The notes below the pieces were generated by a model that had not been told where the DNA came from, made no database searches, and saw only the letters and a program-made list of their open reading frames with translations. A DNA stretch of 64,000 nucleotides from contig NZ_JNLQ01000002.1 in assembly GCF_000703165.1 (NCBI RefSeq), positions 2,294,001-2,358,000 of the forward strand. Direction: 5' to 3'. This DNA is from Butyrivibrio sp. AE3004 (lineage in GTDB: Bacteria > Bacillota > Clostridia > Lachnospirales > Lachnospiraceae). How positions within the stretch are numbered: position 1 is the first letter of the stretch; each line of letters starts with the position of its first letter. Shown here piece by piece: positions 26,101 to 36,300 of this stretch. A program made the position numbers and the translations under genes.

Positions 26101-26634
26101 CATCACAAAGCAGACAAGGCTTACCAGAATAAGTGAAAGGAATGAATCCACATAAAACATGCTTCGGCTGTGCCCATGTATGAGCTCCGGGTGGAAATAA
26201 TCAACAAGATAACACACAAGTGCAAGTATAAACAAAAGGGTCATCATAACTATGCGCCATACACCGGATATTACAAGACCTACGTATAGGAACGCAAAGA
26301 TGATCCACAGAGCTGCCCCGCCTTCTACACCCCCGCCAAAGAAAAAGATGCCGGGTAAAACGACGAAAACAAGACTGATAATAATAAGTCTTATGGCTAC
26401 CTGAATCCTGTCCTTATAAAGACATGTAAAAGTTATGATCGGTACTATGATAATGGTCGCTGTAAGAAGTATGATTTCATATATGTTCTCACCTGTTATG
26501 AGGTCTGCAATAAGCGCAATACTAACAGCAATGTCACTTATGATAGTCATGAGCACAAATAATCTTTCATACAGATTTCTGTTAGGATCATTTATTCGTG
26601 CGATCAGTTTTTTCACTAAGCTGAAAATACTCAT
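23200..26634 (-). CDS. Hybrid histidine kinase with an inserted DegV domain and an HPt domain
   Basis: 1144 residues. Domains in order: membrane part with about six helices (20-182); HisKA with H216 in SHEIRTP; HATPase_c (320-435; DTGMGIK, GTGLGLSIVK); receiver with D516 (VILMDHLMPEMDG); a complete DegV domain (612-890); an acidic linker (905-945); HPt with H1007 (IHALKSSCKLIG); a short acidic helical tail. The DegV part aligns through its length with the stand-alone DegV at 44926-45792: DGVQIGADEL, VIYISLTTSMSDDY, TDFMLKNGRISKS and CGPGSFGLLYF. DegV proteins bind fatty acids, so this kinase may sense or respond to a lipid. It overlaps the upstream kinase by four bases (ATGA). Confidence 0.93.
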   Translation of the reverse strand: MSIFSLVKKLIARINDPNRNLYERLFVLMTIISDIAVSIALIADLITGENIYEIILLTATIIIVPIITFTCLYKDRIQVAIRLIIISLVFVVLPGIFFFGGGVEGGAALWIIFAFLYVGLVISGVWRIVMMTLLFILALVCYLVDYFHPELIHGHSRSMFYVDSFLSLILVSLVCFVMVMFQNRVFKQENRRAKKAAERAEELNRSQNRFFSSMSHEIRTPINSILGLNELILREENISDEVARDAVGIQGAGKMLLALINDILDFSKMEAGSMDIVPVEYKVGDLMSEIVNMIWLRAQEKGLELNVSVDPNVPSVLYGDEVRIKQILINILNNAVKYTKEGSVGLHIESEEAGENTVMLRISVSDTGMGIKKDSMPYLFDAFKRVDEEKNRHIEGTGLGLSIVKQLVELMDGTISVNSVYGEGSTFNVILKQGVSDAEAIGELSIQNYGLVRKHAYESRFTAPDASVLIVDDNEMNLEVERKLLLATRMRVDTALSGKKALEETIKTHYDVILMDHLMPEMDGIDCLKEIRSQVGGLNQMTPIVVLTANAGSENKELYNHSGFDGYLIKPVSGEALEDMLLNHIPNDKLNIKNRTERMAGNTNATAGYSRKIPVAITTSSMCDLPDAVMRDPRLPILPFVIQTEDGIFKDGVQIGADELVRYIKGGKKALSAPPSTSVYTDFFANTLKTAHHVIYISLTTSMSDDYDRAVEASKAFDNVTIINSECLSSAMGLLVLIACKLAQRDVPVEEMIQELEMVKKRLKCSFIIENTDFMLKNGRISKSMHRFAESLSLRPWLRFKDDQSGVGGIFIGSKWSVYKSYIKRAFPVDQIPDSDVLFITYVDIDYETLLRIKKEVSKIAYFENIVFQQASAAISSNCGPGSFGLLYFIKSNKSYNVSSLIPTDMSIEVNNDVEGQIADENAAEDEDILTDNDNEKEIAAEDETSKPLWYESIEGIDGKIAIQNSGSEDAFKTVLKIFYDSIEEKEEELKTAYESEDWENYTIKIHALKSSCKLIGAMKLSEEALALEMAGKEGNTEYIRDNYDGFMEKYHEYKEILGKLYEGEEKADENEPAKPLADSFLMESVYEAIAAAAEDMDSDGIDEALSELSEYDVQGDDKEKIENIKKLAAKYDYEGITQLLGSL

Positions 26635-28682
26635 ACTTTAGCACCTCCCTCGACAGAACCTATTCTGGAAAGGACACGCGCCATAACACGTTCAAAATCC
26701 GTAAGATTAATTGGCTTTCCGATAAACCCGTCAAAGCCCTCCTTAACAAACATTTCTCTTGCACCGGAAACTACATTTGCTGTGAGTGCTACAACCATCA
26801 CCTTTCTTCCGGTTTCATCTGCTACATTGCGGATGCGATGCATTGCTTCAACACCATCCATCCCCGGCATCATGTGATCCATGAATACCATCTCGTAATC
26901 ACCTTTTCTATATTTTTCTATAGCCTCTTTTCCACTTCTGGCTGTATCTATGATCATTCCGTAATCTTCAAACAGACCTGTAGCAACAACCAGATTCATA
27001 GGCTCATCATCTACAACAAGCGCTTTTATTCCTGTAAGATCTGGTTTCTCAATAGCATACCCTAGCTCTATTCCTTCCGCTGCAAGGCCTTCGTTCAGAA
27101 TCTTAACAACAGGGTATGCATACAGGGGTTTTGGCATCAAAATAACACGGCTTCCGGGATTAATTTTAAAGCCGCGGTCAGCAGATACTGCAATAACAGT
27201 ATCTCCTTTACTCAGTTCATCAAAAAATTCGGCATTTTCCGTGTATTCTTCGCCGCCCATAAAGATGAATTTGACATTTAGTTTTTCCCTAAGTCTCTCA
27301 ATATCTTTTATTGTTTCTGCGGGATAAAGCGGTACATGAGTACCTGCAGCAAGATTTGCCGCCATTGCACGATAGTAATCTCTAACCCTTGCAACACGGT
27401 ATTTATCAGACCTTACGTGGAACAGAATATCTCCAGTAAATGAATCTTCTATCTTAAGACACGGCTTTTTATCCACTACCTTTTGAGGGATTGTTACCCT
27501 TACCGTAGTACCTTTTCCATAATCACTCTCAAGCTTAACAAAGCCTTCCATCCTGTGAACAAATCCATATACTATGGAAAGACCAAGCCCTACTCCTCCG
27601 GAGCTTCTGTTTCTCTTCTTATTTGCCTGATACATTCCATGGGAGGCTGAATCCACTCCCTTTTTGGTCATACCGATACCGGTATCCGTAACTTCGATAC
27701 ATAGATTAACTCCGTAATCCATTTTTTCGGCATAAAGCCTTATATAGATTCCGCCCTGCCTTGTAAATTTTAAGGCATTGCTTAGCAGATGATGGAAAAT
27801 TTTGTGAAGCTTTTTAACATCTCCGCACATCATTGTCGGCACATCCGGGGCCATATCAACTATCAGCTCCAGGTCGGTATCATCAGCTTCCATTCTAAAG
27901 CTTGTAACCACATCATTAATAAGAGAAGTACTCATGTAGTTCTCTTCTTCCAGTATCATTGCCTTTCTTCTGGTTTCCGTGTAATCCTGAATATCCTCAA
28001 TCTGGCTTGCCAGGCGGGCTCCGGCTTCCTTTATCGCATTTGCTTCATCCCCTGCCCCTTTTTTTAAAAGAAGATCTGACATACCGCTTACAACATTTAC
28101 CGGAGTTCTAAGTTCATGGGAAATATTTGAAAGAAAGTCCTCAATATCCCTATTATAATTCTCTATATATTCATCCTTTTCATCAAGAAGCACCTGCATT
28201 TCCCTTCTGCCGTGTATGGATTTACAGCAGCCTTGAAAAATGTACAGTACTCCCACAAAATGAAGTGCTGCCCTGGAGACTGTAAGAAAATCAAATTCAA
28301 CAATTCCCATGGAATAACCAATCCATATTTGCATAAGGAAAAGAAGAAAATACTCTGCAAGCAGAGCATACATCATATAAACACGGTCCATCAGCGAATA
28401 TGCGACCATTACAAAAGCACTGACAATTGCTATGTCCACAAAGCTGGTCTCATGTACTCCGTGAAAAAAAACCGCCATCATCGCATAGATGAGGTAACAT
28501 ATTTCACGTATGTTTTCATCAGGTTTCTCTGTGATATGCATGACCCATAACGTCACGGTTCCGATTATAATAAGCGGCGGAACCCAGAATTCCCATCCAA
28601 GCGCAATTCCCTCAAAGAGCAACGCTATACAGGATATCGACACAAGTGAGATAATATATATATTGTTACTTTTTCGGTCCAT
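26631..28682 (-). CDS. Hybrid sensor histidine kinase
   Basis: 683 residues. Membrane part with about six helices (8-155), HisKA with H189 in SNISHELRTPVN, HATPase_c (286-400; DTGIGM, GVGLGLSIV), a degenerate receiver-like part (about 407-545, no obvious phospho-acceptor) and a true receiver with D602 (MVFMDHMMPGMDG). No HPt, so phosphotransfer probably goes to the HPt of the next kinase. Second gene of the signalling operon. Its start follows a GGGAG site placed just after a pair of competing hairpins (28695-28741). Confidence 0.92.
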   Translation of the reverse strand: MDRKSNNIYIISLVSISCIALLFEGIALGWEFWVPPLIIIGTVTLWVMHITEKPDENIREICYLIYAMMAVFFHGVHETSFVDIAIVSAFVMVAYSLMDRVYMMYALLAEYFLLFLMQIWIGYSMGIVEFDFLTVSRAALHFVGVLYIFQGCCKSIHGRREMQVLLDEKDEYIENYNRDIEDFLSNISHELRTPVNVVSGMSDLLLKKGAGDEANAIKEAGARLASQIEDIQDYTETRRKAMILEEENYMSTSLINDVVTSFRMEADDTDLELIVDMAPDVPTMMCGDVKKLHKIFHHLLSNALKFTRQGGIYIRLYAEKMDYGVNLCIEVTDTGIGMTKKGVDSASHGMYQANKKRNRSSGGVGLGLSIVYGFVHRMEGFVKLESDYGKGTTVRVTIPQKVVDKKPCLKIEDSFTGDILFHVRSDKYRVARVRDYYRAMAANLAAGTHVPLYPAETIKDIERLREKLNVKFIFMGGEEYTENAEFFDELSKGDTVIAVSADRGFKINPGSRVILMPKPLYAYPVVKILNEGLAAEGIELGYAIEKPDLTGIKALVVDDEPMNLVVATGLFEDYGMIIDTARSGKEAIEKYRKGDYEMVFMDHMMPGMDGVEAMHRIRNVADETGRKVMVVALTANVVSGAREMFVKEGFDGFIGKPINLTDFERVMARVLSRIGSVEGGAKV

Positions 28683-28694
28683 GCATGTCTCCCA

Positions 28695-28741
28695 TAGGTC
28701 ATAGACCTAAGTAAATAGCAAAAGGCGCTACCCCTTAGGTC
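28695..28741 (-). promoter_or_regulatory. Leader with mutually exclusive hairpins before the hybrid kinase
   Basis: On the minus-strand RNA, GACCTAAG (28741-28734) can pair with CTTAGGTC (28711-28704), enclosing an inner TAGC/GCTA stem. Alternatively TAGGTC (28709-28704) can pair with GACCTA (28700-28695), next to the GGGAG ribosome site. Bases 28704-28709 are used in both. This looks like a translational switch; it matches no riboswitch class that I recognise. Confidence 0.45.
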
Positions 28742-28843
28742 ATTTCACAGTTTTTATAGATAACCGTCGTCATCTACATCTGATGACAATACAATAGGCT
28801 TTATTTTTGGCAAATATATAGCCTGGTTAATAAAACAGCTACA

Positions 28844-29692
28844 CTAACGTAGTTTATCGTCAAGAAACATTATCAGATTTTCGCTTGTGGTTGATTTCAA
28901 AATATATCCTGCAGGCTTTAGCTCCATAACACGCTGTACACCTTCCCTCGTGCTAACACCTGTAAGAAATACAACGGGAATATCCTTTGTTGCAGGTTCC
29001 TGCCTAAGCATCTGGAGCACCTGTGGGCCGTCCACTACAGGCATCTCATAGTCAAGAAGAATGAGATCGACAGGCTTTTTTAGGAGAAATGATATTGCCT
29101 GCATTCCAGCAGTAACAACATCGGTTTTATATCTATCCTTGATCCAGGATTTGACCATTTTGGCGTATGAGGCATCATCATCCACTATGAGGATTTTCTT
29201 TCTGCCATCATCTCTAGGAGGTGCAAACCCCATATCAGGGTCCATTACTTCATCTTCTGAAAGCTCTATATCTTCTCTGGCATCTCTTTCAAGTCTCTTT
29301 TCATAATCTTTAAGCTCTTCATCCACTGTCGTCACAAAAACATCGGGATCCACAGGCCGATCAAGCCATGTGTGAACATAAAGCTCAGGATACTCCTTGG
29401 TAAGTGTCTCCTTGTCTCCGGCTTCACCTATGAAAATGATTCTGCCCTTGCAGTCCTTTATCTGGTCTTTGATCAAAACCATCTGCTTATGACCGTTTTT
29501 TGCATCAAGAATATCCATGGGGTTATACACCACATATACTCCCGTGTCCTTTACATGTTCTTCAATCTTATCGAAATTTTCAACCAGGGAAATAGTTTGT
29601 ATATGTTCCGCATTAAGCCTTTTCTCCAGTCCTTTTATAACGATGCTGGATTTTTCCATCAAGAATACTACCTTCCTGTCCTTTACGATCAT
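28844..29692 (-). CDS. Response regulator with degenerate plus true receiver domain
   Basis: 282 residues. Residues about 5-125 look like a receiver fold without the acidic pocket; residues 165-282 are a true receiver (ILIVDDDAS; D214 in LILLDYEMP; K266 in YILKST). No DNA-binding or enzyme output domain, so it probably works by phosphotransfer or protein contact within the kinases encoded downstream. Strong GGAGG site. First gene of the unit that continues through two hybrid kinases and the AGCS symporter. Confidence 0.88.
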   Translation of the reverse strand: MIVKDRKVVFLMEKSSIVIKGLEKRLNAEHIQTISLVENFDKIEEHVKDTGVYVVYNPMDILDAKNGHKQMVLIKDQIKDCKGRIIFIGEAGDKETLTKEYPELYVHTWLDRPVDPDVFVTTVDEELKDYEKRLERDAREDIELSEDEVMDPDMGFAPPRDDGRKKILIVDDDASYAKMVKSWIKDRYKTDVVTAGMQAISFLLKKPVDLILLDYEMPVVDGPQVLQMLRQEPATKDIPVVFLTGVSTREGVQRVMELKPAGYILKSTTSENLIMFLDDKLR

Positions 29693-29885
29693 ATTCAGAC
29701 CTCCGTCGTGTCAAAAAGCATTGTTATATCATCGAAATCACTTAAGAAAATTATAAAATATATCCATCTGATGTAATATTTCACTTTCGGAAACATTTTA
29801 TAAAATTTTTATAAAAATCAGTTTTTTCCGCAAGAGTTGCAAACAATTTGGCAATTAATATAGATAATTGTGTGCATTTATATGC

Positions 29886-29891
29886 TATAAT
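29886..29891 (+). promoter_or_regulatory. Extended -10 promoter of the Fn3-like protein
   Basis: TATAAT preceded by TGC (extended -10), no good -35; start site about 38 bases before the ATG, with a GGGGGA ribosome site. The 243-base gap (29693-29935) holds nothing else recognised. Confidence 0.5.
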
Positions 29892-29935
29892 ACGTTCTGT
29901 ACAAAAATAAAAAGATCTCATAAAGGGGGAGAAAC

Positions 29936-30919
29936 ATGAAAAAAATTTTAAAGTACATGACACTATCAATGATGCTCTGCCTGTTGGCAGTACCGGCAGT
30001 GAAGGTTAAGGCGGCGAACGTCTATGATACCTATAAGAGCACATCAAATTCAATTGAGATTAGTTGGCCTGCTCAGACAGGAGTAACAACATATCGTATT
30101 GGTGTAGATGCAGACGAGAAAAAAGCAAATGACTCAAGTATTGATCCTGCTAATACCAGAACTTCTACAGCTACGTCTATCACAGTTACAAATCTCACAC
30201 CCGGAACTAAGTATTACATTGCAGTTGCAGCTGATAAAGCTACAGCACCTTTTAAGACCGGTTTTATTTATACCAATCCTGCAAAGCCTACAAACCTTCG
30301 CCAGACACGTTGGACTTATACAAGCGATAAACTTTCAATCGAGTGGGATTGCGATGGCAAGGCAAACGGCTATCAGGTAGTTTATACCGATTCAGACGGT
30401 GATCAGTATTCCAAGACAGTAACCGATAAAAAGCTTGACGGTAATGATGCTCTTAATACTACAGAAACAAGATATTATAAGATTATTGTTCGTTCATATA
30501 TTGTTATTCCTGAAAATAATAACTATAAGCTTTACAGTGATTTCTCAGATACCTTCACAACTTTTGCACAGCCTCGTTTTGATGAAGCTGAAGACGGATA
30601 TGCTCTTTCAATCACAAAGGGCGGAAAGCTCAAGATGTCTTTCGAGAGAATCAAGGAAGCTACAAGCTATGAAATCTATGTAGGAACAAAGAAGAACGGC
30701 AAGTATACAAAGGTTAAGACAGTTCCTCAGAGAAGCGGCAAGAGCATCACTGTTACAACAAAGAACAAGGGCAAGAAGTTCTCAAAGAAAAAGGACTACT
30801 TCGTATATGTTGTAGGTTGCAGAAAGAATGCTTCCACAGGCAAGGTTGACAAATCAAGCTCAACATATGTAGCTTACATCCACAACGGCGAAGCTTACAT
30901 GACACTTAAAAAGAACTAA
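29936..30919 (+). CDS. Secreted protein with fibronectin type III-like repeats
   Basis: 327 residues. Signal peptide MKKILKYMTLSMMLCLLAVP..., cleaving near VKA-AN. Three Fn3-like modules follow: about 34-112 (NSIEISWPAQTGVTTYRIGV, LTPGTKYYIAV), 117-210 (DKLSIEWDCDGKANGYQVVY) and 222-320 (GGKLKMSFERIKEATSYEIY). The last is rich in Lys. No catalytic domain, anchor or membrane helix, so it is an exported binding or surface-adhesion protein. It is one of few plus-strand genes and has its own promoter and a strong terminator. Confidence 0.85.
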   Translation: MKKILKYMTLSMMLCLLAVPAVKVKAANVYDTYKSTSNSIEISWPAQTGVTTYRIGVDADEKKANDSSIDPANTRTSTATSITVTNLTPGTKYYIAVAADKATAPFKTGFIYTNPAKPTNLRQTRWTYTSDKLSIEWDCDGKANGYQVVYTDSDGDQYSKTVTDKKLDGNDALNTTETRYYKIIVRSYIVIPENNNYKLYSDFSDTFTTFAQPRFDEAEDGYALSITKGGKLKMSFERIKEATSYEIYVGTKKNGKYTKVKTVPQRSGKSITVTTKNKGKKFSKKKDYFVYVVGCRKNASTGKVDKSSSTYVAYIHNGEAYMTLKKN

Positions 30920-30939
30920 TTAAATTAATGCAATTTAGG

Positions 30940-30972
30940 ACAGCCGGACTTTTCGAAGTCCGGCTGTTTTAT
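30940..30972 (+). terminator. Strong terminator with UUCG loop
   Basis: Perfect 12-bp stem ACAGCCGGACTT / AAGTCCGGCTGT, TTCG tetraloop, then TTTTAT. Confidence 0.95.
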
Positions 30973-31059
30973 GAGTTTTAGAAAATCACACCGTAGACGA
31001 AAACAAACATATTAGGACAAATGTAATATCATATCTCCGGCGTCATGAAACCACAATCC

Positions 31060-33099
31060 TTATGATTTGAAGAATTTCATCTCCTCGTTTAGCTGTTCTG
31101 CGATAGACTTGAGGTTGTCTGCAGAGCCTGCAAGAGTTGTAACTGTTGCTGAAAGCTCCTGCATTGATGCTCCTGTTTCCTCTGAGGAAGCCGCATTTTC
31201 TTCGGATATTGCGGACAGAGCACTCATGGTATCTACAACCGCATTCTTGGAGCTTTCGCAGGTATCTGCTCCTCTTGAAATCAGCTGAACTCCGCCAACC
31301 GTGCTGCCGATATCCTCGAGCATTCCGTTTACGGCATCCAGTGTCTCGCCTATTGCTATCTGCTGATCATTGTTACCCTGCTTTACATCCTCTGCAGCGG
31401 CAACAGCAGCTTTACTCTGATCAAGAAGTGTACCCATCTCCTTCATGATATCATCTGCCAACTGCTTTGAATCGTCGGCAAGTTTACCGATTTCTTCAGC
31501 AACAACCGCAAAGCCCTTTCCGGCTTCTCCTGCTCTGGCTGCCTCGATTGATGCATTCAGAGACAACAGATTCGTCTGAGTTGCGATGGATGTAATACCC
31601 TCAACCTTTTCACTTATCTTATCAACGGCATCCTGTGTCGCCTGGATTGTTCTTGCTATGTCATCTATCTTAGCCGTCATCTCAGCGGAAGAATCCTGTA
31701 GTGACAGAAGTGATTTGCTGGATACTTCTGATGCTTTCTTCATCTTTCCTGCAAGACCTGACAGATTGTCTGTAGATGACTGTACATCTCCTACGGCATC
31801 TCCGATAAGACCTACGTTTTCAGATGCACTCTGAATTTCATCAGCCTGCTGCGTAGCTCCTGAAGCGATTTCCTGAACTGCATTTGATACATCCTCTGCA
31901 GTCTGTGAAATCTGGTTTGCCATATCTGAAAGTTCTTCTGATGATGCTCCCACATTTCCGGCAGATTCCTTAATATGTCTTACAATCTCATCCAAAGTAT
32001 CTATAACCGAATTGGTATCCCTTGAAATCTCTCCGAACTCGTCTTTTCTTGAAGCATGCTTCTCAACCTTAACAAATCTTCCATCCGAAAGTGCTTCGAG
32101 AGATTTGCTTACTGCTTTAATAGGCTGTGTAAAGCTGTTTGCCATTATAAATGAAACAATTATTGCAATAATAACAAGAACAACACCAATAATTATAATT
32201 GTCAGCGCTGACTTTATTGCTGAAGCCATTATATCTGCTTCCTGCTCTGCAACAGCAATATAGTAACCGGTCACAGGCTCTTTTGACCATGCTATGTATG
32301 TATTGACTCCGCTGAATTCCTGCTCATACATTCCGCTTGTGTCAGAAGAAGACATAAATGGAGAAGAGCTCATATCATACTCGTCATCAGGTGAAATCTC
32401 AAACTGAGCATGAGCAGCCATCATACCTTTAGTATCAGTGATATACCCATCTTCGATGTTCTCTGACAAAAATTCATGGAGATTATTAAGGTCAAAGCTT
32501 CTCTGAATAGTGCCTATTACGCTGCCATCCTCACCAAAAATCGGAACACAGATGATTGTGATTCTGTTTCCTACAGCCTTACTTATTACTACATCAGATA
32601 CAGCAGGTTTACCGGTTGAAACTGCCTTCTGGAAATAATCTCTGTCAGATATATTCTGATTTTCTTTTCTATCTGCTCTAAGCATCTGATCGCCCGAAGC
32701 CAATGAAAGAATAACACTGTTATTTCCGTCATTAATCTTGTCATTAATGGCATCCATATGTGTAAGCATAACTTCATCAGGTATGGGCTGCTCCGGTGTT
32801 CCGTATGCAGTCACATAGTTTATTGTACTTGGCGCAGTTGCGAAGGTCTGAAGTGCAATCAGATTCTTTGACACTACCTCCGAGAACTTTGTTTCAACAA
32901 AACTGCCCTTTGACTGCAAAATAATAAGCGCATCATTTTTTGCTTTTGTAGTTGATGAATTATAGCTTACAGTTATAGCAACAATTAGTGGTACAGCTGC
33001 AACTAAAATCATCATTGTAATAAGCTTTGTCTTAATACTATCCTTCCAGTTAATGCGTTTCTTTTGGTTTCTTCCGTTTACATCAGATCCAGATGCCAT
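31060..33099 (-). CDS. Methyl-accepting chemotaxis protein with dCache sensor
   Basis: 679 residues. TM1 about 25-47, a periplasmic-type dCache_1 ligand domain (about 50-300; [40 protein letters not shown]), TM2 about 305-330, HAMP, then the signalling domain with the hairpin tip [20 protein letters not shown]. dCache receptors of this type often bind amino acids, but the diagnostic residues were not checked. Unlike the receptor at 12046, its sensor is a standard length. GGAGG ribosome site; own upstream region of about 230 bases. Works with CheA/CheW encoded elsewhere. Confidence 0.93.
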   Translation of the reverse strand: MASGSDVNGRNQKKRINWKDSIKTKLITMMILVAAVPLIVAITVSYNSSTTKAKNDALIILQSKGSFVETKFSEVVSKNLIALQTFATAPSTINYVTAYGTPEQPIPDEVMLTHMDAINDKINDGNNSVILSLASGDQMLRADRKENQNISDRDYFQKAVSTGKPAVSDVVISKAVGNRITIICVPIFGEDGSVIGTIQRSFDLNNLHEFLSENIEDGYITDTKGMMAAHAQFEISPDDEYDMSSSPFMSSSDTSGMYEQEFSGVNTYIAWSKEPVTGYYIAVAEQEADIMASAIKSALTIIIIGVVLVIIAIIVSFIMANSFTQPIKAVSKSLEALSDGRFVKVEKHASRKDEFGEISRDTNSVIDTLDEIVRHIKESAGNVGASSEELSDMANQISQTAEDVSNAVQEIASGATQQADEIQSASENVGLIGDAVGDVQSSTDNLSGLAGKMKKASEVSSKSLLSLQDSSAEMTAKIDDIARTIQATQDAVDKISEKVEGITSIATQTNLLSLNASIEAARAGEAGKGFAVVAEEIGKLADDSKQLADDIMKEMGTLLDQSKAAVAAAEDVKQGNNDQQIAIGETLDAVNGMLEDIGSTVGGVQLISRGADTCESSKNAVVDTMSALSAISEENAASSEETGASMQELSATVTTLAGSADNLKSIAEQLNEEMKFFKS

Positions 33100-33302
33100 A
33101 ACAAACCTCCATGAGAAAAAACATCAGCCTATAGGCATGATAAAAATGGGTACCTTTTTTTCTGCTTGTCTTATATGAGCACAGAACAAGCAACCATATT
33201 GAAATTATACAACCTAAAAACACCACAAAATGCGTACTTATGAACTTTTTATCGCTTTTTTATTTCAATTTTATATAATCCACATTATCTTAACTTTTAT
33301 CT

Positions 33303-33336
33303 ATTAAAGAACGTCATTAGGCAATGCCTAATGACG
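33303..33336 (-). terminator. Terminator overlapping the NRPS stop codon
   Basis: Minus-strand stem CGTCATTAGGC / GCCTAATGACG (11 bp, three-base loop), then TTCTTT. The TAG stop is inside the first arm. Confidence 0.85.
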
Positions 33337-36300
33337 CTCGTTGTAAAAAACAATATTCTCAAGTTTCTTCACATATTCGTCGTGGAATCCAAGAATGTTT
33401 TCCTCATCATATAATTCTTTCACATAGAACAGTCCCGCATCAAGACCCTCGTCTCCAAACTCATTTTCAAGCAATTGCAGTTCAAGTCTTGCGTTGGCTG
33501 CAGAATACGGATCATCCAGCTCTATAAGCTTGGGTGAAAGAGCATCCAGTTCTTTTCCGTTTATTCCAAGAAGCAGGTTTACCTCCATTGGATCAGTTCT
33601 GAAAGCAGAATCAAAACCCATGAAATAGTCGTAGTTTGCATGTGCAATACCCTCTCCTATCTGGCGTTTTACTTCAAGCATTATATCGCTTAAGTCTTCA
33701 TATTTTGAGACATCTATACCAACAGTAAGATTTCTTATAAGAATTCCCAAGGCATGCTCAGCTTCTTTTGATAATCGGTTATTAAAAATCCAGTTACACA
33801 TAACCTTGTCTTTTTCCTCGTGCTCCGAAAGCGCAAGGAGGGCACAGGTTATTACCATGCATGAGAAAGTAACGCCCCAGTACTCTTCCGCTTTTGCTAT
33901 ATCCTCTCTTCTAAAGGAATATCTCTTTAATCTTCCCGCAGAGGAGTTTGAGTTTGACTTGTGGTCCGGCTTTGGAAGCGTAATATATCCTTCTGCTCTT
34001 TTTCCAAACTGTGCTTCATAGTACGCTTTGTCACTGTCTCTGGTTCCATCCGCAATAGCCTTATCATACTCATCAAGAAGCGTATAATAATAATCCTTCT
34101 TTAATTCTCTTCCAAAATATGCGTCGACAATGTCCTCAAGTAAAACTCCCAGTGATCCTCCATCCATCAAAAGATGATGCATGTCCATAAACATGTAGCA
34201 GGAAATATCCGTTTTAAAAATCCTTGCTCTTAAAAGAGACGCATTCAGAATTCTCTTAAATGGCTTCACAAGTGTTTTTGAGAGCTTCTCTATATCCTTT
34301 TCATCTATCTCTTCCACAACAATATCGGGATGAAGATCAGGTACATATCTCTGCTGAAGTTCGCAGTCATCATTGTATTCAAATACTGTGGACAGTGCGG
34401 GATGATTCCTGACTGCTTTATTTAAAGCATCACAAAGCCTGTATGCATCAATATCTTTTCCCATTCTTGCAAGGAAATGCATATTGCTCCACATTGAAGA
34501 ACCGGGATTGTAGAGCTGATAATCTATCATCTTTATCTGCATAGGCGCAAGCTGATGAGGAATTTTTCTTGCTTTTTCCTCTCTCTCATCAAGACTTTCC
34601 TTATCCTGTTCTCTGCTTATAACCGCAGCTATTTCTCCGGGTGTCTTCTTTCTGAAAATATCTGCTGCCGTAAGTGTCTCAATATCTGCATCAGCCAAAA
34701 CTGCCATTGCTTTTAGAGAATCACCTCCAAGCTCAAAGAAGTCATCGGCGATTCCGACAGAATTTTCATGAAGCCCTAATGCCTTTGCAAAAGCATCACA
34801 CAGCTTCTTTTCTGTTTCATTTGAAGGGGCCACGTATTTTGCCTTTAGCTCTGTCACATCAGGAACGGGTAGTGCTTTTCTGTCTATTTTGCCGTTTACT
34901 GTAAGGGGCATTTCATCCACACATCTTATTATCTGTGGCACCATATATTCCGGAAGCTTATCCTTTATAAAAGATTTGTAATCTTCCATGTCCGGCTCTT
35001 TTTCACAGGAAATAAAGCCCGCAAGGAACTCTTTTCCTCCTGTTTTAACAACTTTTACGGCTGCTGCCTTTATATCCTTATATTCGGACATGACTTTTTC
35101 AATCTCATCAAGCTCTATTCTGAAGCCACGTAATTTTATCTGATTGTCTATTCTTCCGAATATGCGCACCTTTCCTTCATCTGTAAAGGAGCACAGATCT
35201 CCGCTGTGATATGCTTTTTTTCCATCATGCTCAAAAAAGGCTGCAGCTGATTTTTCGGGAAGATTTACATAACCTCTTCCCACCTGGTCGCCTGCGATTA
35301 TGAGTTCTCCGCGTATTCCTGCGGGAACTTCTTTTCCAAACTTATCAAAAATATAAAAAGCAGTGTTTGCTATGGGTCTTCCTATGGTAACAAGCGCAGG
35401 GTCATCCACTACATCAGCAGAGCATCCCATTGTACACTCTGTTGGCCCATACACATTTAATATTACACTGTCTTTCCTTAGACTTCGAAGGCTCTCATAC
35501 AAGGAAGCAGGAAAAGCTTCCGCACCTATGTCAAAAAAGGTGATATTTTTTATTGCTTCCTTTGATGCCTTAATTCCGAGTAGACTTGAAAGATAAGTAG
35601 GCGTACACGTAATTCCGTTAACATTGTTATCAGTAACCAGCTTTGCAAAAAGTTCAGGGTCATGAATTTCATCCTCTGTTGCAATAACTACCGTGTTACC
35701 GTTGCAGAGAGGAACAAACTGCTCAACAACCGATACATCAAAGGAGAAGGATGCCAGCGCAAGGCAGACTCTTCCCTCTTTTGCATAGTGCATGATCTCA
35801 ATTGATTTTTCATTTCTGTGCACGTAATTTGCTATATTTCCATGCTCTATCAGAACTCCCTTAGGTCTTCCCGTTGAACCCGAAGTATATATGCAATAGG
35901 CAAGATCGTTTCTGCCTGAGTCATATGCTGTAAAATCACAGGGCTCATTATTTAAGGCAGCTTCAAGATTTTTACCGTCAGGTTCCTCATTAATTGCAGG
36001 AACACCAAAAATTTCTTCCAGCGTTATAAGTTCATAACCATTACCTGCTAAGCCTTCTCTCTTTTGCTTTATGCCTTTTGTCGTAACAAGCAGGGGGATT
36101 TTTGCATCCTTCATACAAAAATCTATTCTGTCGTCAGGATAATCGGGTATAAATGGAACAAATGCACCACCTGCCTTTAATATGCCGTTTTCAAGCGCAT
36201 AGGCATAAACAGATCTGTCAAGAAGCACACCTACGGGAATATTTTGTCCAATCTTCTTTTTTCGAAGTTCAAAACCTATCCTGTCAGACAAAAGATCAAG

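Noticed and set aside
28695..28741. Cyclic di-GMP (GEMM) riboswitch
   Set aside because: The conserved GEMM core sequences are absent; only the alternative pairing is visible.
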